64,000 nucleotides of DNA from Phorcus lineatus. Lineage: Eukaryota > Mollusca > Gastropoda > Trochida > Trochidae. Of this stretch, positions 1-11,929 are shown piece by piece. Every line of letters begins with the position of its first letter. Positions within the stretch are counted from its first letter, which is position 1. The translations under genes were made by a program, and so were the position numbers. Below the pieces are notes generated by a model. It searched no databases. It saw nothing but the letters and a program-made list of their open reading frames with translations, and was not told the origin of the DNA. Location of the stretch: positions 26,635,645 to 26,699,644 of the forward strand of contig OV121088.1 in the NCBI GenBank assembly GCA_921293015.1, read 5' to 3'.

Positions 1-293
1 AATAAAATTACTTTTATAAATATTATATATTCTATTGGTTTTTTATTATATTTAATTCATAAAAATTAATAAATTACTACGATTGGGAATCCAGTTTGAT
101 CAATTTGAAATTGATCCATTTGTAAATAATCTTATCGATCGACGCCATTTTGAATTTTTAATGACAAAGACATGTATGACAAGAGATACCAAGACATAAG
201 CCCAGAAGGCCTTTCGTATGTGATAACAAGTGAAAGTCAATTATTAAAATTTATATTGGATTACAAATCATGTCCTAGAACAAACTGGAAATG

Positions 294-1397
294 TCATATT
301 CTTACTGTGTCTGAATGTATTTCTCCAAATCTGTGCACCTTTGATATGACACTGTCCATCTCTCTCGGTGAAAAGGTCCATGTTGGATCTTGGACAACTT
401 CAGTTAGATCCACAGCAGCTGCAGCCTCCAGAGATTTGACCAGGACAGGTCCTGCAGACAGAACTTCACAGTCATCAGACTTGCTCTCCATTTGTTTGAA
501 GTATTCCAGGGTCGACTCCATCTGAGCAAGACTGTCTTCTGTAGCCTCGCGCTGCTTCTGCAAACCATTTACTGTGCTTTTTGTCCTGTCCTTCAGCTCA
601 GTGATGAGTATATTTCGCTGACAGTTTAACTTGCCAAACAATTCATCAAATTTATTGTTGATGGAATCAGTTGTGTGTTTCAAATTGACCTCTTGTATTT
701 TGTTTTTTTCATCCAGTGAAGATTTCATGCTCCTCAAAACAGAAGCTGACTTTTCTACTTCTTCCGTTTTCTTTTTCAGTAATGACAACATGGAGTTGGC
801 AGCATCTTCTATGGGGTCAAGGCGATGACCTTTGTGCTTGACGATAGCGCAAGATACACAACATGGACTGGAACACTCTCTACAGTAAAACTCGATCTTG
901 TAGTCTGGGTGATCTTGGCAGCGATGAATAAAAAAACTCTTGACCGGTTCACTCATGGCCTCCTCCAAAGACTGGCATGTGTGCTTCCTTGACAGCCTGT
1001 TTCGAAGGTGAGCTTCTTTGCATGGTGTACACATGTAGCTTCGACATTCATGACAGCGGGCAACTGCGTGACTTCCATCAGGACAATCAGTGCAGGGAAT
1101 ATTCTTGCCTTTCTTGAACTGGACATAATCCACCAGCTTGTTTCTGACCGGATCAACAGGCAAGGATTGGGCAGTTCCTTTGACTTTCTGGACTTGTCTG
1201 CAGTTTGGACACGTGATTTGACCTCTTCCTTCCTTCTCCAGAAGCTTCTCCAGGCACTGAGAACAGAACGTGTGAAGACAGTTGACCAGGAGTCGAGGAC
1301 GTCGTTCTGCTTGGTCAAAGTGTTCCAGACAAACTGAACATTCCAGAAAGTTTTCCTTCAAGTCACTGACATCCAGTGAAACCTGAGCCTCAGCCAT
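294..1397 (-). CDS. TRIM-type RING/B-box/coiled-coil protein (probable E3 ubiquitin ligase), 367 aa
   Basis: Starting from the ATG at 1395-1397 (MAEAQVSL...), residues 20-66 form a C3HC4 RING: C20-x2-C23, C40-x-H42-x2-C45-x2-C48 and C63-x2-C66. A first B-box lies at about 101-141 and a second at about 157-195 (C/H-rich, ending HKGHRL). Residues 200-305 are a heptad-like coiled coil rich in K, E and L. This is the tripartite-motif order, so a cytosolic E3 ubiquitin ligase that dimerises through the coiled coil is inferred from the family. A splice acceptor (CTTTGCAG on the minus strand) at 1453-1454 puts a non-coding or short coding exon upstream, so the 66 residues that extend the open frame further upstream are probably not translated. 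The frame closes soon after the coiled coil with no NHL, SPRY or filamin domain. A GTAAGA donor-like site overlaps the last codons (305-300), so splicing to more C-terminal exons left of the window is possible. Confidence 0.87.
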   Translation of the reverse strand: MAEAQVSLDVSDLKENFLECSVCLEHFDQAERRPRLLVNCLHTFCSQCLEKLLEKEGRGQITCPNCRQVQKVKGTAQSLPVDPVRNKLVDYVQFKKGKNIPCTDCPDGSHAVARCHECRSYMCTPCKEAHLRNRLSRKHTCQSLEEAMSEPVKSFFIHRCQDHPDYKIEFYCRECSSPCCVSCAIVKHKGHRLDPIEDAANSMLSLLKKKTEEVEKSASVLRSMKSSLDEKNKIQEVNLKHTTDSINNKFDELFGKLNCQRNILITELKDRTKSTVNGLQKQREATEDSLAQMESTLEYFKQMESKSDDCEVLSAGPVLVKSLEAAAAVDLTEVVQDPTWTFSPREMDSVISKVHRFGEIHSDTVRI

Positions 1398-1452
1398 TCC
1401 TGTAGATGCCGTTGTCTCAAGTGATGTTTGGTTGCTCTCATGTGATACCAAA

Positions 1453-3130
1453 CTGCAAAGAACAAATTTATGATTGATATGATGTGAAACAAGTGATGAA
1501 TTATAAATCAAGTGCTTACTATTTTTGTCAAATTTGCTATACTTAAAGGCCTGCAGCTTATAAATCTTTCGTGTTATATACATAATGTAAGTCACGTTTG
1601 TCTACTCAAGATTTCAGCATTCTTTTCCTTCCACGTGAGAAGGTCGCAACACACACCTATTCCATTCCGCCAGGCTGTAGTTTGAACATATTAACTAACT
1701 ATCTTTTATTCGTTATTTGAATTGCATGTATGTTATTAAAAAAACGAATAACTGAATGGCTGTATTTTTTTCACGCATAACTAACTTGTACGTTCACCGT
1801 TCGAATATTGAATAGCTAGCCCGCCAGGTATTAGATTTATGAATAAGTTACTGTTGATTCATTTTCTATTGAAAATGTGTATCCTATCGGCAACAATGAA
1901 TAGCAATTCCATAGAGGTTCAGGTCTGACATACCAAGTTAGTGGTGTTGAAACAACTTCATCGTTACCCAATCTTTCCCAATCTGTGTACGACGCCAATG
2001 TGTACGCCTCCCCGAATCTTATTTCTAAGGTATTTGATGGTATGCCGGTATATATATGTGAAGTTAAAAGTAAACTAATCCATTTTAATGGCTAGAGCTT
2101 TCAGCTCAACGAGCCTCAAGTTAGAAGTAAAAAACCCCATTTTAATGGCTAGCGCTTTCAGGTCAACGAGCCTCTTCAGGCCTACAGCTGCATACCGAAA
2201 GTTTGTCCACTACCACTGAATCTTAGTGCAAATATCATGTAATTTGGGTTCCGTTTCAACGTCAATAGAAAAGCTTCAGCAAGACTGACAATGGATCACC
2301 AACTGTCCATATATGAAAAAGCTTGAACTTTTTTTTGCGATCGTCTGGTCTCTGGTGCAAACATTCGATTTTTGGCATATTGATAAAGACAGAGGGGGTC
2401 ACATTTTCGGAATTTCGATTTCGTTAAATGTCGAATAAAATGTTCCATATCGACTCTCTGAGGTTGAAACCAACATAATCACATTGACTTTGTGCTAAGG
2501 TACAAACGTGTCGTAATTTCTAAGAAGATGATAACTTGTAGAGGATTTTATGGAGAAAAATAAAAATGAGTGTTTCGTAATTTTGACTGTAATATTTGGC
2601 AGTGACCTGCCAAAACAGTTATTGGTAATTGTGGGGTACAATAAACATTTGCCTTAAAGAAGAATGGATCTTCATATGTGTATTGAAAATTCAATACGTT
2701 GTGCAATTCAATACGTTTGTCTTTCGCAAGGCTACGATACATCAGGCATCTCAAATTACATGATATTTGCAGTAAAATATACAGGAATATGAACAAACTT
2801 TTGGCATGCAGCTGTATGTCATCTTTTTCAATATCTTATACTTGGGAGGTGAACATCAATTTCCAGATTGTCAACTTTATTCACATATAGAGAATCTCAT
2901 CTAAGAGGATATTTTACTTTTATCAACGAGTGTTGATATATTTGATATCAGAAGACATGAGGGTGAGATTCTATTTATCATCCAAATCATTTTTCATTTC
3001 GGTTCCGTGAAAATGTACATTTCTGAACACTGCACTACTCTAAAACTCTCAGTGCGGGGATGCCATAGCATTGTGACGTCATTACTTGATGATGTAAAAC
3101 CGTTGTGATGTCATGCATAACTGTAACAGG
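1453..3130. other. AT-rich DNA upstream of the TRIM exon, no gene seen
   Basis: This is probably the first intron or promoter region of the TRIM gene. No coding exon is recognisable. Its only internal structure is the pair of 38 bp direct repeats at 2,080-2,174. Confidence 0.4.
2080..2174. repeat. Two 38-bp direct repeats, also found inverted at 18.9 kb
   Basis: Units at 2,080-2,117 and 2,137-2,174 share CCATTTTAATGGCTAG and then CTTTCAG and TCAACGAGCCTC. A diverged copy in the opposite orientation lies at about 18,911-18,950. The similarity there extends into the flanking GTGAAGTTAAAAGTAAA-like sequence, so this is a dispersed repeat and not a chance local duplication. Its class is unknown. 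Confidence 0.5.
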
Positions 3131-3136
3131 GCATTG

Positions 3137-3181
3137 TATGTGTGTGTGTGTGGGTGGGTGGGTGTGGGTGTGGGTGGTTGG

Positions 3182-3226
<45 letters not shown>
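3137..3226 (+). repeat. Compound microsatellite (TG)n-(TGGG)n-(TA)n
   Basis: A run of TG dinucleotides passes into GGGT repeats (3,151-3,176), back to TG and then into about 17 TA dinucleotides. The GGG triplets on the plus strand are spaced as in a G-quadruplex motif. The ORF across it is only repeat translation. Confidence 0.9.
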
Positions 3227-3228
<2 letters not shown>

Positions 3229-5814
3229 CTTATGTAGAAATAATCACTAATGAATAACTTGCAGGTTGTTAGAAAAGGAACAACGAACGGAATAGTTAAT
3301 AGTAACTAACTGGCTGCTATTAGAATAACGGTTTACTGTTAGACCATGACTCCTTTGTTATTTACCGTGTTCAAACCAACATCAAACCAAACGACAGACA
3401 GAATTTCAATCAACACCTCTGTCAACGACCAAACAACAGACACTCGCGGTCTAAAAATAAAGGTTCATGGCCGGGAAGGCTGAATGATAGAAAATTCACA
3501 TGACAGAGTGCATAAAGCTTTGACGGGACATACTTCAACTAACTTGTAATGTCCGTATGAACATACCGCGTTTTAGTCGAAGGGTTTAAGCCCCCTGCGT
3601 ATATATCAACGTATGTAGCAGTCACCCGTAATTAATGAAATAAAAAGGTTTTCTCAATAACAATAACATTACCAATATTTATTACAGGTAGGTCTAAATA
3701 TTTTATAAAAACACCTTTTCGACAAATCAAATATTTCTCTATACCCCCTTCTCTCTCTCCTTATTCCCCCTTCTTTTTACTCAACTTTTATCCTATCTCA
3801 AAATTTCAAAATTAACTATTTTTACCACGGCTTCAAGATTTCTCTTTATAAGCTTTCCGGGCCTTAAGTAACGGCCTGTTTGGTCCAAGTGTGAAATCAG
3901 CTTGGCTGGAAGCGTTTGTAAAATCTCCGATATAAATGCGTAAGTACGACTATAACCTAGGTTATTCGTTATTTGAATATCAATTAACCAACTGGTTTAT
4001 TCATTTGAAAGGTAAGCTTGGAAAGTAAATCAGATATATGTTTACCAATATTTGTTAGAACGTTGCATGTACGCTTATATGGAGCCGATGGAAGGCCAAC
4101 GACCTACTTATGTTACTGTTTTGACAATATGTTTTAAGCAAGTGCTTATCTTCTTTTAAACATTTTTTGTTTTCAGAGGTAGTGTACACTTCACGATTTC
4201 TAGTGAGACATGTGTCTTAGTTCATGGTTAACATTCATTACATTGGGAGCAATAATGTCTCAAACATTCTTTTACTTCAGAGCATGTTGCTAATGTGTGC
4301 CAAGGCGTTGTGAACGGGGCGTTGGAAGTGTTTTAACTGCAACAATTGAAAGTGGTAATCGCATATTTTGGCGTTGATTTAGCGTATATTTTGAACTTGT
4401 GCTTTATAGATGAAAAATTTGAGATTTATTCTTAGTTCATTTTGTATTAAACCTTTGTCTACTGTAACAGATTTACAACCTGCTGCTCATCGTCGCCTAT
4501 GTCCATTGTAACTACGTGGAAGCTCTGGGCCACACGATTACCTGAGGAAGAATTCAACAAGACAAGCCTGGACCCTGCTTCAAAAAGCCTTGGGGTGACT
4601 GTATGCCACGCAGTTAAACTTTCAAAGAATGGGAGTTAAGGTTAACCTAAGTAAAGATTGCTTTGTGCCCCTGGAACACAGACCACAGATTGGCAAATAA
4701 ACGGCTATGGAATATTTTCTTTAATATCTTCCCGTAGGTTACAAAGTGAAAGCACAATATAAGAACGAATAATGATATGAATAGGAGACGTATTCAAAAT
4801 GAAAACGTCGGGAGGAATACACGGATTGTTATACATCATTCCTGGCTATTGAATTTGGTTGTTTTGACTCACCTGATGCTAAATAGAATATCTGGAGTCT
4901 CCTTCAAACAAAATTTTGAATCGTGGTATTCCTTACACAAATTAATATTCACATTCCCTTTTCTTCTTCTAAACAAAACGGGACTCAGATTTGATCCTTT
5001 ATGCAGAGTCTTTAAAACAGCGTAACTATTGAAGACATGTATCTCCACATAGATGACACTATTTATCGTGTCAGGGTTTAAGACAATTGGTTTACAAAAA
5101 TGTATTTCATATTATATTTTGAGTTTAACATTAGTTTTAAAAGTTAATGATAAACTTAAAATTAGATATTTTAGAAACAGTTGGTACTTCCCGATAAAAT
5201 GGCACCGTTGATAAAGTTTCCACATGTGACTCAACAAGTTACGGGGTCTCTGTTTAAATAGATTTCAAATGCAAGATTTTTTACGGTCTTTTAGAAATAG
5301 AAAATGTTTCAAAGAGTCTAAAATATGTCAATTATTGGAAATGTGATTTATTCATCGCTCATGCATGTATTGTCTCTAAATTATTCCATTAAGAAGTTAA
5401 AAATTCAAATTCCGAAAAAATTATGATTTTACATACAGTTTGTGTCAATTCCTGAGATGCCAGTTAGATGATGGATATTTGCAACTATATACGTGACCTT
5501 GCAAGTAATTCAAATCTATTGAAATAACTCTCTTTGTCCATAACAGTATGGATAAACGTAATAAGTATTTACATATAAAGTTACAAACTGCTTACACTTA
5601 CCCTAACTATCATCGCCGCAGCTAGTGTGTTAGTAGTCCTGAGTTAAATGACGAAACAGACTCGGGACATAAAACTCAGGGCTGAGCGACTAGTCAACTT
5701 CTCAATAAAGGAGTCTTTTGTCGACACCTTTTGAGACGTATTCTGATACAAACAGATATTTATTCAAACGTTTTAAACTGCTTTGGTCACTGGGTACCGT
5801 AAAGAAGAGACCTT
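3227..5814. other. AT-rich intergenic DNA, nothing recognised
   Basis: No ORF with protein-family character, RNA gene or clear repeat was seen. A pyrimidine-rich tract lies near 3,735-3,780. Confidence 0.4.
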
Positions 5815-8800
5815 ACGCCACTGGATTATTTCAATCGTTAATCTCACTGAGGCAATTTCAGAGTGTTTCTTTTCACCATGAACTGCATTTAATGTCATAA
5901 CCTAACAGTCACTTTGCACGAGTTTTAACATTTGATGCAACTAGAGGTTTTACGATCCATTGAAATATAACTGTTGGGCTATTTTTCAACCTTCAGTGAG
6001 ACCGGGTAGGAGGTTTCACAATGTTTTCGTAAGATTTACAAATAACAAATACAAAATACTTTCACTACACAAGTAATATAACGTTGTATTAGTTGATTAT
6101 CTCATCCGGTTTAATTCTGCATAAATGTCCCACTTACTGTGTATTTCATTAATGCTTGTATCTTTATGGAAAAGATTAACTCTGAGAATATAGAAGTTTC
6201 CATCCATTAATTCTGTCCTTTTAACATTAAAGGGACACAGAGTATGTTGTTCGGGTAAAATATGCCAATCTTAATAAATTGTGACATTTCACAAAGTGGA
6301 TGTGCTTAAAAATGAACATGTCAATTCTTATTAGTTAATATAGTGACAAGAAACAAGTAAAAGGTCGAGAGTTACGATCGAAAACCGGATAATGACATGC
6401 GCCAATTACTCGAACCTAATTTTGGAAGATATTTTAGGAGACCGAGCGAGAAATAAAGGTTGGTTATGCTAAGTGGGTCATTTAGCTATGTACATGTAAA
6501 TGGGAATTTTGACTTCTTTCAATTATTTTTTTGCCTTTTTAGATTTGCAATCGAAAACAAGAAAATGTCATAATTTAGACATTTAAGAGATTAAGGTTGA
6601 ACTTTATATTAACGTGGACTTAAATTATATGTTTGCTCTATGTAAGCCAAATACGGAGTTCATGAAAATCATGATACCCTGTGTCACTTGAAGAGTAGAC
6701 AAGTCAAGACTTTCATGGAACACTTTCTCTACGAGATAAGCTAGCCAAGTGACCCACATTTACTTCAGGACGTGGACAGGTTTTACAACATGTTAATACC
6801 AAAACTGAAACGGTGATGATTCATTTGGAACCCTATGCAATGAAAGCTTTTTAAAAACAACCATGTAGCCAAATAATCTTGATGGAAATAAAAAAAATCT
6901 GAGTTATAAACAAGCTTACTCCGATTACTAACAACCTATAGGAATATCATGATCCAGGCAAATTGGATTAGTCTTTAAAGTAGGTAGTTCGGAGTTCTAA
7001 TGCGCATCTCCTACTGTCAGAGAAAACTTGATCTTGATGACGTCATCTAATGATATGCAATACTCTCCCAAACGTGGATATGTGCTTCCTTGTGCGCTGT
7101 TTGAATATTCGCCGTATACATGTTGGGTGAATATTTCAAATCATCTAAATAAATATCGAAAGTGTTGAAACCCACCCATCCTGCATCTGTTGGTTCTAAA
7201 CACAGCGATCACACAATATTACGTGACACGTTGGATTGAGGGTCAGGGCAAATTTAGGGGAATATATTTAGGAAAATAGTGTGTCACATGATCATGATAT
7301 GTTCTATAAACCGTATAGTTATCACTTGTTCATTAGTTTAAGTACAATGCATTAAACATTTGTGGGGGTTTTCTTCTGTGATGTCTTTGTAATCTAAAGA
7401 GTAGTACAAGAGAGATAAACTTAGTGAATAGATAGTAGCCTTGTTAATAATATCTTAAATAATTTGACGGTCTGCTGTATATATACATATACATATAAAC
7501 ATACCTCTATGAATATGCATGAAATAGTAAAACAAATTAGCTAAAAATACACATAATGTTCACAAACAATAAGACCTTTAATTTGTCTAGATTTTTTAAG
7601 AAAGAAGATGAAAATGCATATAAACAGTTAGTATAGTTTTGTTTTTAGATGTGTTACATCGATGTGCGGATACCAATTTTGTAATAGGGCATGGTTAATT
7701 CTATGACATTTTTAAATGAAACATTTATACTAGAAATTGACGCTTATTCTTGAGTTATTTGCATACAGATCTAATTTGAAAAAGAAAGGAAAGCTTTTTC
7801 GTTTGCACTATAAAGTGCTTGAAATATTTTGATAAGTTGATATTTTACGAATGCTTCTCGTTACAACTGTTTAATGTTAAAACATTTTAACACTTTTTAA
7901 CGACTGATCCCTAACATATTCAGGGGAGCTAAGCCACTTCGTGTCCGACACACATATTTGAATATGCAGATAAGGGGTCAACCAGTAAATAGGTGGGGCT
8001 TAGCTGCTGTCGGGAGATCAAAACAACAACTAACAGTACACACCTTTCTGGGCAATAAAGTACATTTCCCCAACGAATTTCGCGGAAACCGGTTAGCTTT
8101 CTTCTGTTGAGTTGGTTTTTGATCAGTATATAGTAAAATGATTAAGTTTCTATGAATTTAAGTTTTTGATCCGAACTGCCTATTTAAAGGGTATCTAGAT
8201 GTGGTTACATAACAAAAGCATGTATTTCCTGGATAAAATTTTATAATATGAAATTGATAATAGATAGGTTTTATCAACATATGAAAACATACTATATGTA
8301 TAACGCTTGGAAAAGATCTTTCTCTGATTATAATTCCATCGAATTAAGTTTATTCGTTCTGTTCTGTTTTTTGAATTTTAAATTTACGATAAAAGTACGG
8401 ATAGTGTAATTGTTGTAACAACTCTAGTTCCCAGTATTAACGCTTTTTTATTCCAATTTTTAATTTGTGAGGTCTATCGGATTAACCCTGTAATTGGTCT
8501 TAAAGGTAGATAAGTAACATAATTTTGAAATAAGAATTACTACAATAACTACAATGAGGTTAAGCTGGATATACGTGGAGTGGAAACATATTATATATAT
8601 TTATTTCTTCTTGTTCATTAGAGTGAGTTCAATCATATATTCTAAAATGTATTTTTACTTGTCACTTGCAATTGGGCCAATCTAAGTGTATTAGTACATA
8701 GTGAATACATATTTGCAGTACTGCTGGTGTTGACATATTTTATACAATGTATTTCTCGGTGTAGTATGAAGCTGGTGTTGACAGACACTCTACAATGTAT

Positions 8801-9650
8801 TTCTCACTGAACTATGAAGCTGGTGTTGACAGACACTCTACAATGTATTTCTCACTGAACTATGAAACTGGTGTTGACAAATATTGTACATATATTTCTC
8901 AGTGTAGTATGAAGCATTGATTGATTTTGGCTTACATTTATGAATGCGTGATTATTAGTTATATAGTTATTAGATCGGCCAAACCATAACTGTTCATGAC
9001 ACTTAATGAGGTTTGTGTTTGCTTAGTAAATGTTTGTCTCTATGATATGACAATGCAAATTTAATTGAAAGGATGAAGATTTATTTTTCTTCTTTCTTTT
9101 TAAAAAGCAAAGCTTAGGTTCTAGGAAGTACATTGACAATAATAGTATACTTTTTTTTAACTTAGTCGAGTAGGATCAAATAATCAATCACATGACTTAG
9201 ATATGCCAAACAGATATTACATTGCAATCTCAAAGGTTGTTTTTTTTATCGTGTCATAGAAGTTACTTGCTCTTAAACTTTCTGAGCTGTTCAAAGTTAG
9301 GGTCACGTCGACCTTTCTCAAAACTGAGTTGATGCTTTCAAATGTTTTGTCAAGGCTATTGGAAACTGTCAAGAAATGTTAAGAGTTGCTTTCAATACTT
9401 CATTTCACCTTCTCACTATTGAAATCGATGAATGTATTTCTTTACGTCTTCATATTCATGTTCCCCTCTTACACCCAAATCGTTAAGGTCAGATGGTTTG
9501 GGTTATTTCATGGTCATCATGGTAACCACTATTACTGCCTAGAGAGGCCTGACAAGACCAATGACTATATGGTTATACAGTATAATAAAACATGCCACCT
9601 GGATAACAATGGCCGACTCAGCACTTTATGACACTGTCACAATACACGTG
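5815..9650 (+). repeat. Segmental duplication, copy A
   Basis: Blocks of this interval recur in the same order and orientation at 11,930-14,005. Matching pairs include 5,855-6,020 with 11,935-12,100, 6,100-6,240 with 12,160-12,300, 6,690-6,740 with 12,785-12,840, about 8,195-8,270 with 13,050-13,125, and 9,360-9,640 with 13,765-14,000. Copy A is longer because of unmatched sequence at about 6,950-8,150 and 8,280-9,360, which includes a 48-bp minisatellite. No coding content is recognised in either copy. Confidence 0.65.
8723..8914 (+). repeat. 48-bp minisatellite, four units
   Basis: Four tandem units of about 48 bp each begin with the GCTGGTGTTGACA motif and end near CTATGAA. The second and third units are almost identical, while the outer two are diverged. 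The array lies in a part of duplication copy A that is missing from copy B. Confidence 0.8.
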
Positions 9651-10221
9651 TATTAGATGTACCTACGCTGTAATCGAAATATGGTATGAAATTATGAATA
9701 CAGGAGCCTGTTATAAACGTTTCCAACTGTTTTCACGTGCATTTCATGTGAGGTAAAACAAAAATTCAAAAATTAGTTTTGGGGACATGATTCTTCAGAT
9801 AAAAACTCAAGTGTAACATTTTCATTTGTAAGTAAGATAATAAAAATATTTTATTGGTTAACATGTGTTAAAGCCTCCTAAAACGGTCGAAATACATTTG
9901 GACCAAAACCTTTGTCATAGAATGGAATTGTGTTTAGAGGAGATAATTACAAATATTATTTCTGTGTCACTGTTTAAAGAAAATAACGAATAAACCTTGT
10001 TCAAAACCTAACTGATTTAATCTTAAACAAAATTGCACACATGATCAAATCATTCATTTTGGTGGTCAGTTAAAAAATAATAAATATTGCCTTTGAAATT
10101 AAATAGCACGACACTGAGCAGCGACACTGAACAGCGCTATGCCTTGTTATAGTTATAAAATCCCCTATATATGACATCAAGTTTGAGACATCTATGCTGT
10201 AAAAATTACATGTTCAACATA
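9651..10221. other. AT-rich intergenic DNA, nothing recognised
   Basis: This lies between the end of duplication copy A and a truncated mariner element. No supported gene or RNA was seen. Confidence 0.35.
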
Positions 10222-10725
10222 TACGAGGGTTGTTCCTGAAAATGAAAACATGCCTGAAACGCAACCATACTGTATGCGTGCATGAAGAACATTCATAGAC
10301 GTGTAAATGGCATGAAAATCACGAGATGCATACTCTTTAATTGCATATAAAAGCCTGTCATTCAAAGGTACCATCACATCTTTTACCGAAATGGGGAAAA
10401 CTAAATGTAGGGCTGTTATCAAATATCTGAGTTTAAACAAATACACTCCAAAAGTATATTCATGGGGATATGTTACAAACATAAGGGGTCTATGCTCCTT
10501 CATATAGGACCATTAACCATTGGTGTGCTGAATTTAAACGGGGTAGAGTAAGCACTAAAGACGAGCCCCGTCCTGGTCGTCCATCTGATGTCACCACAGG
10601 TGAAAACATTGAGGCTGTTCTTGACACAATAAAGCATGACAGGCGAGTGACTATCAGATACTTAGCTGATACTCACCATATCAGTTAAACATCAGTTCAA
10701 CGAATTGTACATGAACAATAATAAA
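10222..10725 (+). mobile_element. Truncated mariner element (5' portion only)
   Basis: The interval begins ACGAGGGTTGT, like the mariner at 52.85 kb, and stays closely similar to it up to about 10,720. The plus strand still encodes the helix-turn-helix part of a SETMAR-like mariner transposase (FKRGR, then DEPRPGRPSDVTTGENIEAV), interrupted by frame breaks and stops. The catalytic half is absent. It is a dead 5' fragment. Confidence 0.75.
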
Positions 10726-11079
10726 CAGTGTTTATGTATGTGTATTTTAGGCCGGAGGCCTGTTACTGAATACAAATGTCTGTCTGTCTCTTTGTAGATG
10801 AGTTTGAAACAGATTGAACATCCTTGATACAAATATATTGCATGAACACAATGTAATAAAAACAACCATGACCATATCTTTGTCAATTACCCATAAACGT
10901 CTTATCGAAACTCCAAAATTTCATATTTTACCGGATATATTTTTTTATCCTTTCGCACAAACTTTGTTACTGTCACTGTCATCTAGTTCAATACTTTGAA
11001 ACAGTTTAGGACCTAATAAATCACTGTGTTCCCCTTGAATTAACCAAGGTAATAATTTCAAAGAGGGGTATCACTTTAT

Positions 11080-11767
11080 TTATGACCGTTCCTGTGGTGA
11101 AGGACAGGAAACTGCTTCGGTGATCTGAAATTCCTTGAAACGCCGTGCTCCCCTTGAAGAAACTTTAGATCGTCCAAGAAGGGATACCACTTTCTTTTTT
11201 GCCTTATCCATCAGAGTCCAATCCTCTGCAAACAATAGCATGGTTTGCCTCTCTGGTTGATACTCGATGTAAACATCCATGAACTCTTTCATAGCTTGTT
11301 CCGCCACTTTGTTGGCCTTATCTTTGTCTGCATCCTTTGCAGACTCCTCTTCTTGAATAATTCCTTGAATCCGTTGTTCTACACCCGAAGCATTTTCATT
11401 GTCAACGAAGAAAATTATTCTGGAACCAGGTTTATCAACTTCCACATCACAACAAGCATAAAACTGTTCACCAATAAAGTATTGAACTGCCCTCAGCATA
11501 CCTTCAGAAATAGTAGTTGAGGTTCCTGTACGTTTTCTTCCAATCCAACTGCTCTTGCAAGATGAATCATCAGCCATGGATATTGGGTAGTACAAGTGTA
11601 GTTGAAATGTTTCTTCCAGACAGAACTTAGAGCTGAGTGGCGACCGAACTGCTTTAAGATATTGCTTGAGTGAGTTCTGCAATCCCGCATTACTTGCAAA
11701 TTCTCCTCTCACATGCACTTCTCAGGGAATGTTTTTAACTTCTTCTCAATAACAGATGTGTAGTCTG
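11080..11767 (-). CDS. Terminal exon of the PARP14-like KH/macro gene, frame disrupted near its start
   Basis: The minus-strand acceptor TATTTACAG at 11,768-11,770 continues the phase of the preceding exon (23,636-23,777). It gives about 19 residues (ADYTSVIEKKLKTFPEKCM) before TGA at 11,709-11,711. The next 210 codons are open in a different frame, ending at TAA (11,080-11,082). That frame has a soluble KH-like alternating pattern (for example FYACCDVEV, MDVYIEYQPE and LLFAEDWTLMDKAKKKV) and a charged helix. Either a small indel broke the exon here, or a weaker acceptor near 11,716-11,722 (...CCTGAG or GAGAAG) is used to enter the long frame. An AATAAA overlaps the stop codon at 11,075-11,080, consistent with the 3' end of the gene. 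No ADP-ribosyltransferase signature is present. Confidence 0.6.
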
Positions 11768-11929
11768 CTGTAAATACCCATTGAAAGCGTATTATGATCC
11801 AAACAAATTGACATATTTATTCTAAGGCTGTTCGATTCACACCTGCATAACCATACAAATGAAACTATTTAAACCTTAAAAAAGATATCTAAATCCATTG
11901 CCTTTGTTAATCACACTCTTGTAAGCCTA

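Noticed and set aside
3035-3229. 64-aa minus-strand ORF with IYIYIY and THTHTHP runs
   Set aside because: It is a translation of the TG/TA microsatellite.
9386-9631. 81-aa plus-strand ORF as a small gene
   Set aside because: The corresponding block of the duplicated copy (13,770-14,000) does not keep the frame, so there is no sign of coding constraint.
11245-11520. Plus-strand 91-aa ORF opposite the last PARP14-like exon
   Set aside because: It is the antisense shadow of the minus-strand coding frame.
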